A DNA stretch of 64,000 nucleotides from Heloderma charlesbogerti (GCA_026122225.1 JANEZZ010000297.1:1364001-1428000); one strand, 5' to 3'. Shown: positions 1 through 11,252, counted from the stretch's first letter. The notes: generated by a model from the letters alone, not told the origin. Numbers and translations are program-made.

Positions 1-202
1 GAAAGTGCAATGTTCAGGGTATGTGTTTTTCCTTGATGGAATATTTATCAAGCTTGCAGCTGAACATTCCTAGAGTATAATGCATCCTTTTCGATTCCAA
101 GTAGCAAATGTATACGTTTTAGGGTGCATTCACACAACCATCAAAAGATTCAATTTTTAGTCAGCTTCAGTCCCTCTCTCATAATACTAAACCCCAGGGA
201 TC

Positions 203-610
203 ATCCCATGAAGCTCAGCTGATTGGTGGCATATTCAGGACAGATAAAAGGAAGTCCTTCACACACCATATAGTTAAATGATGGAATTCACTACCACACG
301 ACATAGTGATGGCTACCAATTTGGATGGCTTTAAAAGGGGGTTAGACCTGGAGGAAAAAGCTATCACTGGCTACTAGTCCTGATGGCTATGTGCTACCTC
401 CAGTATCAGAGGCAGTACACCAGTTTGCTGGGAAACATGGCCAGGAGGCTGCTGTTACACTCATGTCCTGCTTGTGGGTTTCCTGTGGGCAGCTGGTTGG
501 CCACTGTCTGAACAGAATGTTGGACCAGTCACTAGATGGAGCCTTGGTCTGATCCAGCATGGCTCTTCTTATACTTTTTTTTTTGCACAGTATGGCTCTT
601 CTTATGTTCT
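203..610 (+). mobile_element. CR1/L3-like LINE 3' end
   Basis: Truncated 3' end of a non-LTR retrotransposon. Translation of the start resembles the end of a reverse-transcriptase ORF (tract FRTDKRKSF followed by WNSLP-like residues), broken by stops. The tail reads GGTCTGATCCAGCATGGCTC and ends in TTCTTATGTTCT. The last ~25 bp are repeated after a T-run at about 574-590. The same family recurs in antisense at 26.4 and 49.3 kb and as a short sense piece at 47.7 kb. Assignment to CR1/L3 rather than a close relative is from remembered consensus features. Confidence 0.75.
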
Positions 611-2205
611 AATGCAGTGGGGTCCATGTGGAATTGCAATGAAAGGAATCTAAGAACACTGGATTCACAGACTAACCTGAGTTAGCAAGCAACACGGGCA
701 GCTTCCCTTGGCAGAAATGCAAGAAGTGGGCAAACGTGTGGGGGTGGGGGATGGGAAGTCTACATTGATGCCAATGGAATTTTGGGATGCAAATGGATGG
801 GGGAGGTTTAACCATCCCCTCCGAGAGTGTGGAGGTCCCAATCTGGATCAGGGCCACAGTACTCTACAGTTACAGTAGAGATTAAATGCAAAGATAACCC
901 TGAGCTGCATGCTGCATGATTAGCATAACATGTAGTCTGGCGCCAAGATTTTTCTGTATATGGAACAGGGAGGGAGGGATGACATTTCGTCTTTTGCCTC
1001 AAGCAGCATAATGTCTTGGTCTGGCCCTGGCTTAGGAGCTTCTTTGAAAAGTTCTCCCACAAAACAAAACAAAACCTGCTTGGTTCCATATGTGGGGATT
1101 TCCACCACCACCCCAGCTCCAGATGTTTAAGGGTTAGTTCTTCCATCTAGTACTCTAGGCAAAGCAATTAAGATATGATAGGGGGCTTCACTGAAGAGCT
1201 CATCCTGATAAAAGTAGTGCTGGGAGACAGGGTCCCCTGGTGGGTGTTAGGCTGTTGTGTCCCCAGCACCAGTTTTTACCAGGGACAGCTCTTCAAAGCA
1301 AGCCCCTATTAAAAGCAACAGAGAAACCTAAGAACTTAGGTGCAGAGATGAGCAGTGAAATCAATGGGTAAACCAGGACTGATTGCTACCTGTTCTGTAG
1401 CAACAGAGAAAGGAGCATGAATGTTCTCTATTTGTGCAAACTTAGCATGTCAAGGGAACCTTAAGTAATCCACAAACGCTCAGCATATGTTTGTCTTCTG
1501 CAACCTGGTCAACTCCTGATGTTTTGATTTACACCTCCCAGCATTCTTGACCACTGACCATGCTGGCTGGGGCTGATCAGAGCTGTTGTCCAAAGCATCA
1601 GGAGGCCACCAAGTTGGGGGACACTGGGATAGGTTGTTATTCAGGTTGACACTAAAGGAAACTTTGTACGATGAATGTGGAGTGTGTGGGTTTTAAAAAA
1701 AATAATCTGTCAAATACTTCTGTAAGGGTTCTGAGGGAATGACAAATGACAGATATTTTGATAAGGTTAGTGAAATTTCTCAAGGGGTTCATACAACACT
1801 ACATGCAGCATCTGGACCCTTAAGCTCTTTTTTCAGAAAGATTATATATGCTTTTAAAAGACAGATGTGTGATGAGGCATTTTTACAGATGTTCTGACCT
1901 TTTGGTTTTTTTTAAAAAAAACTTTTTTCCAAAGAGGTTTTTGTTTTGTTTTGTTTTTAAAAAGATTCCCCCCCCCCGATATTTAACTTTGCTTTCAAAT
2001 GTCTACGGAACATAGTTTCTTAATCCTCTCTGAAATTGCTGTAAGAACATTTTCTTTTAATATCATCATTATCTCTCTGTGCCTTCTGGATAATGAAATC
2101 ATATTACATTTTCAGTGCAATCTGTTCTAGGAGCCCTCTGTTTCAGACACTGAGAAATTTTGTTTAATCGTGATGTGTGTGTTTTTTAACTCTGTTGTCC
2201 TGAGA
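611..2205. other. Unique or decayed sequence, no gene seen
   Basis: About 1.6 kb with no recognisable gene. It holds a decayed copy of a short hairpin repeat at about 1510-1625 (CTCCTGATGTTTTG and its near inverse, GCATCAGGAGG) and A/T runs near 1905-1970. Short frames here show no codon structure or domain. Confidence 0.5.
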
Positions 2206-2280
2206 CGTAATTTTATTTATATTTATTTATTATGACATTTATATCCACCTTTTTTTCCTTTTGCAAGGAACCCAACACTT
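2206..2280 (-). repeat. MIR-like SINE tail (antisense)
   Basis: TATTTATTTATTATGACATT followed by ATATCCACCTTTTTTTCC and CAAGGAACCCAA matches the antisense tail of the tRNA-derived, L2-tailed SINE seen more completely at 32.9 and 39.2 kb. A second piece (CAAGGCAGCTTACAG) appears near 2490, on the far side of the 5S-CR1 insertion. The insertion therefore probably split this SINE. Confidence 0.55.
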
Positions 2281-2308
2281 GACTGTGTGTGTTTGTTTGT
2301 TTGTTTAG

Positions 2309-2450
2309 ACATAGACATAGAACCATAGGGTTAGAAGGGGCCTACAAGACCTTCGAGTCCAACCCCCTGCTCAATGCAGGAAGCCTGATTCCCAGGCGGT
2401 CTCCCATCCAAGTACTAGCCAGGGCTGACCCTGCTTAGCTTCCGAGGTTG
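2309..2450 (-). mobile_element. Chimeric SINE: 5S rRNA-derived head, CR1 tail
   Basis: On the minus strand, a block complementary to 2390-2448 matches the 3' half of vertebrate 5S rRNA (AAGCTAAGCAGGGTCAG, then GTACTTGGATGGGAGACCGC). It is joined directly to a CR1 3' tail, which on the plus strand reads CATAGGGTTAGAAGGGGCC. The same junction (CCTGATTCCCAGG here, CCTTATTCCCAGG at 4.27 kb) occurs in the second copy, so it is a mobile family and not a chance adjacency. Such elements would be copied by CR1 reverse transcriptase through the shared tail. It is 5'-truncated and not a 5S gene. Confidence 0.7.
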
Positions 2451-3479
2451 ATTTGTACCTCAGCTTCCTACCAAAAAAAATGGCACTCAAGGCAGCTTAC
2501 AGGCACAATTAAAATGGATTTTAAAAAGAAGTCAATACATTAAAATGCAATAAAAACGTAAGGATTACAGAATTAAAAATAAATAAGAATTAAATGTAAA
2601 AAAACCAGCACCCATTTGCATGCCAAAGGGCTTCTTGCATAAAGTAGTTTTTGCCTGCTGGCAGAAGGACAGCAAAGAGAGAGAGAACCAAGCCTCCCTT
2701 GGGAAGAAATTCCACAGCCTGGGAGTGGTCACTGAGAAGGCCCTCTCTCAGCTTGCCTCCAAATGTGCCTCTGAAGGTGGTAGTCTCAAAAGAATGATGG
2801 TTATCACCCCCTCTGACAGCTCCCATGAAGTAGGAGAGGATTACCTCAGGAAGAAGAAGTATCAGGCTGTAAGAGGGCTCTTTACAACACTGGAGAGACA
2901 TTACAAGGCTTCTCCTTAGCTTGAAATAATGCTTTAGGGATGTACAGACTGTGTAAAACGTGTTTCGTCGATTGTCAGGAGCCTTTTGTTCCATTGTCTG
3001 CCCACAGACGGATGCAAATATATTATCTTTCGTCATGCAGAAACATACACAAATAGTTACTTAAGTATTTACATGTTTATATAATTCACCTTAGTACGTA
3101 ACAGTGAGGGTATTGTCCCACATTCAATTCAATGTTTCCTCAGCAGAAACGTATGTATTTTCCTACGAATTAATATGGGTAAATTTTGGGAAAGTAAAAA
3201 AAAAATATCCGACAGTCAACAGACTCCACATGGCCTGAAGGGGTTGCTCTGCAGCAGATTCCATAGGTTGGATTCTTGGAAATCTGAGCTTATTTTAGTC
3301 CATCTTGAATTTCTCCAGCATCCCTACTTGGAGTATCATTTCCAGCTTAGGGGTTATACTGTCTGTAAGTTTCAAACTACAATATTTTATATTGTTTTGT
3401 GCTGCACTTCATGGTTGGAATTTTTGTGGACTGCCCAGACTGCTTTGGCTATTGGGCAGTATAGAAATGAAATGAAATT
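2451..3479. other. Repeat-derived and unassigned sequence
   Basis: Roughly 2600-2930 resembles an unclassified dispersed LINE-like repeat (AAATTCCACAGCCTGGGAG, then GAGAAGGCCCTCTC). It gives a 99-residue open frame with no recognisable domain. The remainder (2930-3479) is AT-rich with nothing supportable. Confidence 0.35.
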
Positions 3480-4074
3480 CTATTTTGGGCTGCATTAATA
3501 GAAGTATAGCTTCCAAATCATGTGAAGTACTAGTTTCCCTCTACTCAGAACTGGTTAGGCCTCACCTGGAGTACTGTGTCCAGTTCTCAGGAACCGCACT
3601 TTAAGAAGGATGCAGACAAGCTGGAGAGGGTTCAGAGGAGGGCAACAAAGATGATCAGGGGACTGGAAACAAAGCCCTATGAAGAGAGACTGAAAGAACT
3701 GGGCATGTTTAGCCTTGAGAAGAGAAGACTGAGGGGAGATATGATAGTGCTCTTCAAGTACTTGAAAGGTTGTCACAGAAAGGAAGGCCAGGATCAATTC
3801 TCGATCATCCCAGAGTGCAGGACACAGAATCATGGGCTCAAGTTACAGAAAGCCAGATTCTGGTTGAACATCAGGAAAAACTTCCTGACTGTTAGAGCAA
3901 CAATGGAACCAATTACCTAGGGTGGTGGTGGGCTCTCCCCCACTGGAGGCATTCAAGATGAGGCTGGACAGCCACCTATCAGGGATGCTCTGACTTGGAT
4001 TCCTGCATTGAGCAGGGGGTTGGACTTATAGGCCCCTTCCAACCCTACTAGTCTATGGTTCTATGATGCTACGA
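3480..4074 (+). mobile_element. CR1 LINE 3' end (sense)
   Basis: 3'-terminal ~595 bp of a CR1 retrotransposon. It begins in the end of the reverse-transcriptase ORF (GCATTAATAGAAG, CTGGAGTACTGTGTCCAG). It continues through residues [20 protein letters not shown] to the conserved 3' UTR ending in CTTCCAACCCTACTAGTCTA. Frame breaks and stops show that it is dead. It is the same family as the copies at 8.9, 12.0, 52.4-54.1 and 60.3 kb. Confidence 0.9.
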
Positions 4075-4098
4075 AATACATACATACATACATACACT
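4075..4098. repeat. (ACAT)n microsatellite
   Basis: Short ACAT/ATAC repeat directly after the CR1 3' end. CR1 elements commonly end in or next to short tandem repeats. Confidence 0.7.
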
Positions 4099-4189
4099 TT
4101 CAAGAAATTATACTTTGAGTAGTCCAGCTCTAGATGTATGCTTTTACTCTCATATAGCATCTAGTGTCCTCTGAACATTCCCATCCACA

Positions 4190-4350
4190 TTAAGAATCAT
4201 AGATTCATAGTGTTGGAAGGGGTCTACAAAACCGTTGAGTCCACCCCCCTACTCAGTGCAGGAAGCCTTATTCCCAGGCAGTCTCCCATCCAAGTACCAG
4301 GGCTGACCCTGCTTAGCTGCCGAAATCAGACAAGATCAGGCGCATCCAAG
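4190..4350 (-). mobile_element. Chimeric SINE: 5S rRNA-derived head, CR1 tail
   Basis: Second and longer copy. The 5S-like part (complement of about 4272-4348) runs from a GCGCCTGATCTTGTCTGATT-like start through AAGCTAAGCAGGGTCAG to TTGGATGGGAGACTGCC. This corresponds roughly to nucleotides 30-105 of 5S rRNA. It then joins the CR1 tail (CACTGAGTAGGGGGGTGGAC). It diverges from 5S at several positions and has a short deletion at TTAGTACTTGG. It is therefore a retroposed derivative and not a transcribed 5S gene. Confidence 0.75.
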
Positions 4351-5775
4351 CCTCACATAGTGGGGATTAGATGAACATTGTGATGTGGATGAAGATGGAG
4401 ATCTAGAAACACAGAAGGCTGCTTCCCTACACAAGGCATCAGAGGCACTAGTACTGGGGAGGGGAGATGGAGAAAGGAACACCACCGCAGTTGGGACACT
4501 CTGTGAAAGCTGTTACAATGCTCAACCAATCACTGCCAAATCCACGAAGTCTCCCAAATGATACATGGTGTATGATCTGGTTCATTTCAGTACTGATCCC
4601 CACAAAACAAAACACACCTTTGTCCATCTGCCTTGCCGTTTTTTGGAAGGTTTCACTGTTACATTTCAGAGCTTCTGAATTGAAGCCTGCAACTTTAAAC
4701 CCACTTACTTCAGAGTAAGCCCCATTGAATTCAGTGTGCCTTATTTTTTTACTACATGAGTGTCATATGACATTGTAAAGCAGGAAAATACTCTAGTTTA
4801 AGCAAGTAAAATATTTTTAAAAGTCTGGAAATGGAGTAATGAATGAATGAATGAATAAATAAGGAAAATCAACAACTTGATCTTTACCTTTTAATGAAAA
4901 TAAAATATGGGAAGAGAAATTTATGCTTCTTGAGAATTTATTACCCTCAGACCATATAAATGGCTAGTTGCTGCCACATGAATAATTACTTTAATTTCCA
5001 GTCCTTTCTCTTGGGAATTGAATTAACTGAATGATGGTTCTTTTACAATGCATGGAAGATTTGGAGGACATGGCTGCAACTTTGCTTTAGCAGGTGAAGA
5101 CTAGAAAAGAATCAAGAGGCCCTTTGCCTGCTCAAGACAGTTGTGTGTATTTTAAATTTTTAGTGGGGATTAGCACCTTGTCGTTTCAAAATATCACTCT
5201 TGAGTAACTCGTGGAATAATGTTCTCTACAGCACTATGCAACATAATGATACTATGTACTGCAAAGATGAACTGACAACCCCCTGACATAAAGTTTGTCT
5301 TTGTTTCTACTGCTATATTGCCTTTCTCTAATAAATGCAGCCACATCTGAACAATACATGACATGGAACAAGTCACTTTCTCCTTCCTTATAGACTAAAG
5401 AGCAACCTTGATAACTGGCCACATGCTGAGCACAGAATAACATTTGAATGAAAGTAGAGGTATGCCCAAACAACTCAGTTTTTCATTATTATTTCCAGTA
5501 GCTCTGATGACATGCCTCCCTTTTGTAGCCACTTCTTTTTTAGCACACTTTGTGAAAATGTTTCTATATTTATTTACATTGCCCTCATTCTCATTTACTT
5601 ACCTGTGAAGATGTCTTACTGGTGCCAAATCTGATTGGCTATGTTGTGATGTGATGCTTGATTCCTGATTGCATGGTATCAGCCATGTCACTAAATGTAG
5701 GAAGAATCACCCAAGGGAACCAATGATACTAAACTGGATGTGGGGGGATACAAATATTCACACATATTAAGTCAG
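4351..5775. other. Mostly unassigned AT-rich sequence
   Basis: No gene seen. At about 4690-4745 there is one copy of a short dispersed repeat (CTTACTTCAGAGTAAGCCCC), which recurs at about 21.5, 24.8 and 63.9 kb. Short ATGA/ATAA runs lie at 4840-4862. The rest is AT-rich with no domain-bearing frame. Confidence 0.5.
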
Positions 5776-5865
5776 CCTTCCTCAAGCTAGTGCCCTCCAG
5801 ATGTTTTGGACTACAACTCCCATCATCCCCAACCAGAATAGCCAGTGGTCAGAGATGCTGGATGT
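5776..5865. mobile_element. CAGGGG-type hAT MITE, decayed
   Basis: Contains GCCCTCCAGATGTTTTGG and ACTACAACTCCCATCATCCC, the left arm of the short hairpin element seen intact at 11.1 kb. The right arm is degenerate. Confidence 0.55.
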
Positions 5866-5929
5866 TGATGCTGAGCCTGAAGTTACAAATGCAAGGCTAT
5901 AGTCTCTGGCGCAAATACTTCCAGTTTAT

Positions 5930-5985
5930 TGAGATAGATAGACAGATTATAGATAGATGATATAGATGATATAGATATAGATCCC
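5930..5985. repeat. (GATA)n-like microsatellite
   Basis: Imperfect runs of ATAGATAGA, then ATATAGATGATATAG. Confidence 0.6.
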
Positions 5986-6142
5986 TCTACTTCAACCCGC
6001 TGGGATGACTGCTGCTGGAAAAAGGTTAAAAAGATGACTGGCATCCATGGATTGTATCTATGGCCTCTTTATGAATATGGCCAATTAAATTCTTGGCAAT
6101 AAGGCAAGTGGTAAACACACATACACATTTTTTAGTTTGGAC

Positions 6143-6560
6143 TAGGGATGGCTGATGCAGAGAAATTCAGCCCTTGGTGGGCTTGCTGGATTTTCCCGGA
6201 GCCCCTGGCTCAGCTTACATGTATGAGGCAAGCCACAGGCTTTCCCCCCAAATCTGGGAACTTTCCCAGGGTCCCCCCACCTTAAATCACCATTTACACA
6301 AACTTTGGGCACAATTTGTGTAATTTGCGCATATTTTGGCTGTATTATGCTTAATTTTGTGCAAACTGCAAGTGCAATTTGTGCAAATGAAGCATATTAA
6401 AGCTGTAATATGTGTAAATTCTGCAAATTGTGGTCAAAATGTGCATAAATTATGCAAATTGGAGCCACAATTGGCATAAATGGTGATTTAAGAACAAGAA
6501 AACCCAAAATTCCCCGAGCTGGTCCAACTTGATAGATTGAACTGGGTCAGTTCACAGGTA
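6143..6560. mobile_element. hAT-like end plus AT-rich inverted motifs
   Basis: Begins with a hAT-type tip (TAGGGATGGCTGATG). It continues into a run of AATTTGTGCAAAT-type motifs in both orientations (about 6295-6480), which also occur at 36.77-36.9 kb. No matching right tip or 8-bp duplication was found, so the right boundary is uncertain. Confidence 0.4.
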
Positions 6561-6633
6561 AGCAAGCAGGAGTGCAGGGAGCAGGGGCTGCTGAAAGCTC
6601 TGTACACTTCATCCTGAAATGGATTCCTCTGAC

Positions 6634-6990
6634 TGTCAGGAATGAATCTGAGCATGTGGAGATAGTTAGCAGCTCAGACTCAGAATGGGAACAGACAGAA
6701 CGAGGGGATGCTCCCTCCCTAGTGAGCTCAGACATGGCAAGGCCTTCTTCTCAAGACCTTGGTGCACAGATGGCTCAGCCTGAAGCCGCTCCCCCTTTCT
6801 TCCTCCATGAGAACCCAGGTCTGGAGGGTAGAGGAGAGTGATGGGTGTGACTTGAGGGATGCTAGGGTCCGTCACAGAGTGAAGCGGGAAAAGTTAGAAG
6901 CAGAGCTCAGACGCTCCTCCAGGTTGGCTATGTGTAATAGCCTACATAGGAGGGAGCAATTGTAAGGGAGAGGTATCCCCACTAAGCTAG
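6634..6990 (+). mobile_element. LTR-like fragment
   Basis: Starts TGTCAGGAATGAATCTGAGC, close in layout to the solo LTR at 42780 (TGTCAGGGTGGAAACTGAGC). Both are followed by an AG/GA-rich stretch encoding a fortuitous acidic frame (SSSDSE). I could not identify the 3' end or a duplication, so the right end is a guess. No retroviral protein is present. Confidence 0.4.
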
Positions 6991-7397
6991 TCTGGATGGT
7001 AAGTTCTTGTTCAAACTGCCGGTAACTTCTCTAACTTCCACTTCAGCTCCTCTATTGGTATTCGTAATTGTGTGGAGTGGCTGTTTCCTTTGTAGCCTGA
7101 GAGTTTCTTAGAATTTGCATTTGTAAGGAACCTGGTTGTTAACATAAAGTAGTGAGCCTGAAGCCTGGTATCTTGAAATGTATTGATTGCGAAGGGGGAA
7201 GACAAAGGAATGTGACAGCGATATCCCTAGTATGGACATCTCAGTTCCAGTTAGTCCCCAAACACCAGAACAGAAACTGCAGAGATGTCTTGGAACAAGA
7301 ATGATCTCAGAGACATATTTGGGCATTGACAGAAAATAAGAGGAAGAAGAATTGACCTCTGAAGCGCAGGACTAGTCTAGAACAAATGAGTGGAAAC

Positions 7398-7569
7398 TCA
7401 GGATGAGAATTTTAGATAAGCATTAGGAGAAACCTCCTTACACTACGGACTGTTAGACTGTGCACCAGACTGCCTTGAGAAGTGGTGGGTTCTCCTTCAC
7501 TGGAGGCATTTAAGCAGAGGCTGGACAGCCATTTGTCACTGTTCCACTGTTCCATTGATGATCCTGCAA
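7398..7569 (+). mobile_element. CR1 LINE 3' end, left part
   Basis: Sense CR1 3' UTR (CACTGGAGGCATTTAAGCAG, CTGGACAGCCATTTGTC). It stops at GATCCTGCAA, where a hAT element is inserted. The remainder resumes at 7943 (TCCTGCACTGAGCAGAGG). Confidence 0.8.
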
Positions 7570-7942
7570 TAGGGGTGTACAAACCCTGCAACTTATAGTC
7601 CAGGGGGGTCCACAGCAGGGAAATCTGGGCCACTTGGGGCCCTGCAGATTTCCCTGGAGCCTTACTGTGTCCGTCAGATTTCATAGAGTGGCTCTCCTCC
7701 ATGAGTGCTGGTCACACCAGAACCCTTCTTCCCCACACCGGCTGTTATGGAAGCCCTTGACAGCCAGCGTGGGGAGGAAGGGCCTCGGCAGCACCCCATC
7801 ACCATTTAGAATAGAAAGCCACTCAGCAGGAAATCTAACGTACCCAGAAGTGAGTAGGGTCAGTCCGCTGCAGACTTCACAGGTTGGATTCTTGAGAACC
7901 TGTCCTGATTTGAATCCACAGCATGTTTCTCTGCCATTGCTA
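7570..7942. mobile_element. hAT MITE (373 bp) inserted in CR1
   Basis: Left tip TAGGGGTGTACAAACC; right tip ...CTGCCATTGCTA. The flanks TCCTGCAA (7562-7569) and TCCTGCAC (7943-7950) form a 7/8 target-site duplication. Because it interrupts a recognisable CR1, both boundaries are fixed independently. It is related to the larger element at 8627. It has no transposase frame. Confidence 0.8.
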
Positions 7943-8005
7943 TCCTGCACTGAGCAGAGGATTGGACTAGAGTGACCTCCAACATCCCTTCCACTTCTCT
8001 GCTTC
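7943..8005 (+). mobile_element. CR1 LINE 3' end, right part
   Basis: Continuation of the CR1 begun at 7398 (ACTGAGCAGAGGATTGGACT, ending GACCTCCAACATCCCTTCC). Confidence 0.75.
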
Positions 8006-8618
8006 AAAGTGAGACCTGCAACAAAATGTTGCCATTTAGAGTGCTCCTATTCAGGATTCCAGCCAGCCAGCCAGTGCTGGCTCCAGGGTTTTGAGGGCTC
8101 TTGGCAAGTCACTCTCAATGGGCCCCCTCCCTCAGTGAGTCTGCTTATTGCCACCATTGTCACCAGCTATTCTTGCTCCTCATCTTCTTTCTCATCATTG
8201 CTGCCTCTTCCTTGCTTGACAGGCAGAAAGCAAGGAGGCAGCGGTATCTCCTACTCCTCCTTCTCACCACCAATGTTCCCTGGGCCAGAGCGAGAGGCAG
8301 GTGAACAAGCAGGTTGCAGTGGTGAAGAGGAGGAGCAACTCCCTGGGGCTCTTGTCAGTGGGCCCTTGCTGGGGTGTGGGCCCTCAGCTGGTGCCCCACT
8401 ATGCCTACCCTTGATGCCACCCCTGCAGCTAGCCATGCCCTTCTTCAGGACACTCCATTCAATCCTCCCTGCCCCCCGGGTTTTCATTTCCACCACCATT
8501 CCAAACAGTCAGTCAGCATTCTGTGCCAACTGTGCATGTTGAGTCCTCATTTAGCTGTTTTGATTATTTTTCCAGTCTTAGGGTGTTTCCCAATCCTGCT
8601 AATACCTTTTTCTTGTGA
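8006..8618. other. Unassigned sequence
   Basis: About 610 bp, moderately GC-rich. It includes a 177-codon open frame (8009-8542) rich in Ser/Pro/Leu with no recognisable domain, no splice support and no conserved start context. I treat it as a chance frame. Confidence 0.4.
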
Positions 8619-8626
8619 ATGGGTAG

Positions 8627-9426
8627 TAGGGATGGTGGAGAAATCTGCTGTGGAATCAAATCAGGCCAGATTCTCAAAAGTCCGATCTGTAAAGTCCACA
8701 GCGGACTGACCCCACGCACCTCTGCCTCCATCAGATTTCCCATCAGGGGGTCTCCAGGGCTGTTGGTGCCACTGACGTCTTTCCTTCCCATGCTGTCTGT
8801 CAAGGGCTTAACAGCCATCTCAGAGAAGAAGGACCTTGTGGCACCCCCAGTGCTCTTGCCCTGGCTTCCTCTCAAGGAGGCCAGGGAGAGAGTGCTACAG
8901 TGCTGCCGAGACCCTTAGAATAATAGAATCATAGAATAGTAGGGTTGGAAGGGGTCTACAAGGCCAACGTGTCCAACCCCCTGTTCAATGCAGGAATCCA
9001 AGTCAGAGTATCCCTGACAGATGGCTGTCCAGCCTCGTCTTGAAGGTCTCCAGTGTGGGAGATCCCACCACCTCCCTAGGCAATTGGTTCCATTATCGTA
9101 TTGCTCTAACAGTCAGGAAGTTTTTCCTGATGTTCAGATGGAATCTGGTTTCCTTCTTCTCTGTGCCAGCTGTCAAGGGCTTCCTTAGCTGGTGCAGAGA
9201 AGAAGGGCTTCAGTGGCCTCCAGCCCCCAGTGCTCTCGCTCTGGCTTCCCCTCAAGGGCTTCCATAACAGCCAGCATGGGAAGAAAGTTCCCGGCGAGCC
9301 ACCCCGCAAAATCTGACAGATGTGGCAAGGCTCCAGGGGTATCTATGGGGACCCAAGCAGCCCAGATTTCTCTGCTGCAGACCCCCCCCCCCATGGAGTG
9401 GACATAGCGGGGTTCGTACACCACTA
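8627..9426. mobile_element. hAT MITE interrupted by a CR1 tail
   Basis: Left tip TAGGGATGGTGGAGAAATC; right tip GTTCGTACACCACTA, inverted relative to the 7570 element's left tip. Flanking 8-mers ATGGGTAG (8619-8626) and ATGGGTGA (9427-9434) match at 6/8, fitting an old duplication. An antisense CR1 tail occupies about 8920-9152. On either side, inverted copies of TGTCAAGGGCTT-type sequence form the element's hairpin arms. Confidence 0.7.
8920..9152 (-). mobile_element. CR1 LINE 3' tail (antisense), nested in a hAT MITE
   Basis: Begins ATCATAGAATAGTAGGGTTG and ends near ATGTTCAGATGGAATCTGG. About 230 bp of CR1 3' UTR inserted inside the 8627-9426 element, so this CR1 is younger than the host element. 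Confidence 0.85.
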
Positions 9427-9434
9427 ATGGGTGA

Positions 9435-11109
9435 TGCATTTTGGCTACATAGAGAGTGGCACTCAGAGAATGAGTTTACTATTAATATTTATGGTTACAT
9501 AGATAGCACAAGAAAAAGAAGAGGATAGGAAAAGACCTGGTTTGCAATGGACCATTCTCTCAATTTCTGTTCCAGTCTTTCAGCTTGTTTCATCCCAGTT
9601 CCACTACATGAAAATTCATATGCATTTCTGTGTGCATTTCACCTCATTTATATGCAATTTTGCCTAATCCATACATCTTTCTGCAAGCATATTTCCCTTA
9701 CATAAGACTTCTTTTGTACATTTTTTTGACCAATGTATACATTTTGGGACATACTTTTCCTAGTTTTGTGAGAGCAGTTTTTTGTTTGGTGGACTGCATC
9801 CCAAAATGCCAAGAAGTGAAAATGCCAAAGGATAATTGTGTTCCAGTTCAAGTCCTGACTCTGGAAGTGTAAATTGGTTAAGTCCTTATCAAAAAGTGAA
9901 CCAAATAAAAATCTCCCGCATCTCTACTTCAGGTATCTTAGATTCCAGCAATAGAACCATTTATAGGTGATGGTTCCTTCACCCTGTCAAAGAATTGCTT
10001 TGACGCTGTCTCTTTTCAAGTACTCTGGCAGCTTATATCAGTTTCTTTCTAGAGCAAGAAAAAAGATTGAGTGGCATTGTTTATTGGCCCAGAAAGAAAG
10101 AAGTGCTAGGTCAAAGAAACCATACGAAAGAGCTGCTTACTTGCACGATGAGCACAGCCAAGGGGAAAAAAAAATATCCAAACAGAACTGGGAGACTTGG
10201 CAGGCAAGTGGATTTCCCCATTAGCCAATGAACCGCTTTTAGTCAATTCTGGAAATTGATAATTTATTATCCAAACGCTGTCTGTCTCACCTCATTAAAT
10301 ATAATCACTACCAGCTCCCATTTTGTTTTTTTCTCTTTCACAGTGCTGTGGTCATTTATCTCATCCTTCTCCCCCCCCCCAATCATTAACCCCCCACACA
10401 GCAGGTATGCATATGTATCCTCTAAATGCTTTATTTGAAGTCAGCAGCTGAAATTCCTCTTTTCCTAGCTGAGAAAGCTCTGGAGTGGAGAAAGGACAAA
10501 GCCAAAAGCCATAATGCTGATAGTTTTCTCACCAAAACACACACACATCAGTTTCCAGATTGTGGATGGATCTTCTTGTATGAGAAATTCATTTTAACTA
10601 GTTTTCAATCAGGATTTACCCAGTTTGCACCTTCTGGACAGAACACAGACTCGGATGAAATCTGTGGTTGAAGTGTGAGCATTTCTGATCTTACACTATG
10701 ATTTGTGGACCAAAACAAAAACAAAAACGAAGAGTTCAACAGCATGCACACAAATACACTGTAATCAATGGGAGAAGAATGCATTCCTTTCAAAGAAGCA
10801 CATAACTGATGCATACATTTGGAAAAAATACAGATTAAAAATTGCCTGGAGAGCATTTGAGGGGCAGATTAAAAATTGCCTAGGGAGCATTTGGAAAGAA
10901 AGGTTGGTAAGTGGGGGGGGGAGTCAAGTACTCCTTCACCCACCACTTCTCCCATCTAGTGTACCCATAGCCTCATCAACTGTGTGATGAGGAAAACACA
11001 AGGATGGAGGTGCCATGTTCTCCCTGTATCTAGTTGACTCTACATTAGTCAATACCCACAGACATTAAGAGCTGCTGTATATGTTAAGAAACAACCTATA
11101 TATCATTGT
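9435..11109. other. Mostly AT-rich, unassigned
   Basis: No gene seen. About 9600-9925 carries TACATTTTTTTGACC/ATGCATTT-type motifs like those in the 22.7 kb element. It ends in a hAT-like tip (CCGCATCTCTA near 9924), but I found no left tip. C-runs and G-runs lie at 10370-10380 and 10912-10921. Confidence 0.4.
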
Positions 11110-11117
11110 CTATATAT

Positions 11118-11252
11118 CAGGGGCAGACAACTTACGGCCCTCCAGATGTTTTGGCCTACTACTGCCATCATCCCTCATCATTGGCTACAAGGACTAGGGA
11201 GGATGGGAGTTGTAGGCCAAAACATCTGGAGGGCCACAAATTGCCCACCTTG
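11118..11252. mobile_element. CAGGGG-type hAT MITE (135 bp), intact hairpin
   Basis: Left tip CAGGGGCAGACAACTTACGG; right arm ACATCTGGAGGGCCACAAAT ending CCCACCTTG. The arms are inverted complements (CCTCCAGATGTTTTGGCC against GGCCAAAACATCTGGAGG). It is flanked by a perfect 8-bp duplication CTATATAT (11110-11117 and 11253-11260). This is the best-preserved member; decayed relatives lie at 1.5, 5.8, 28.4 and 36.4 kb. Confidence 0.85.

Noticed and set aside
4272..4348. Functional 5S rRNA gene
   Set aside because: It lacks the 5' ~30 nt and the 3' end, has internal changes, and is fused to a CR1 tail. It is a retroposed SINE head.
8009..8542. 177-codon open frame
   Set aside because: No domain, no splice signals with conserved context and low-complexity Ser/Pro composition. 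Chance frame most likely.
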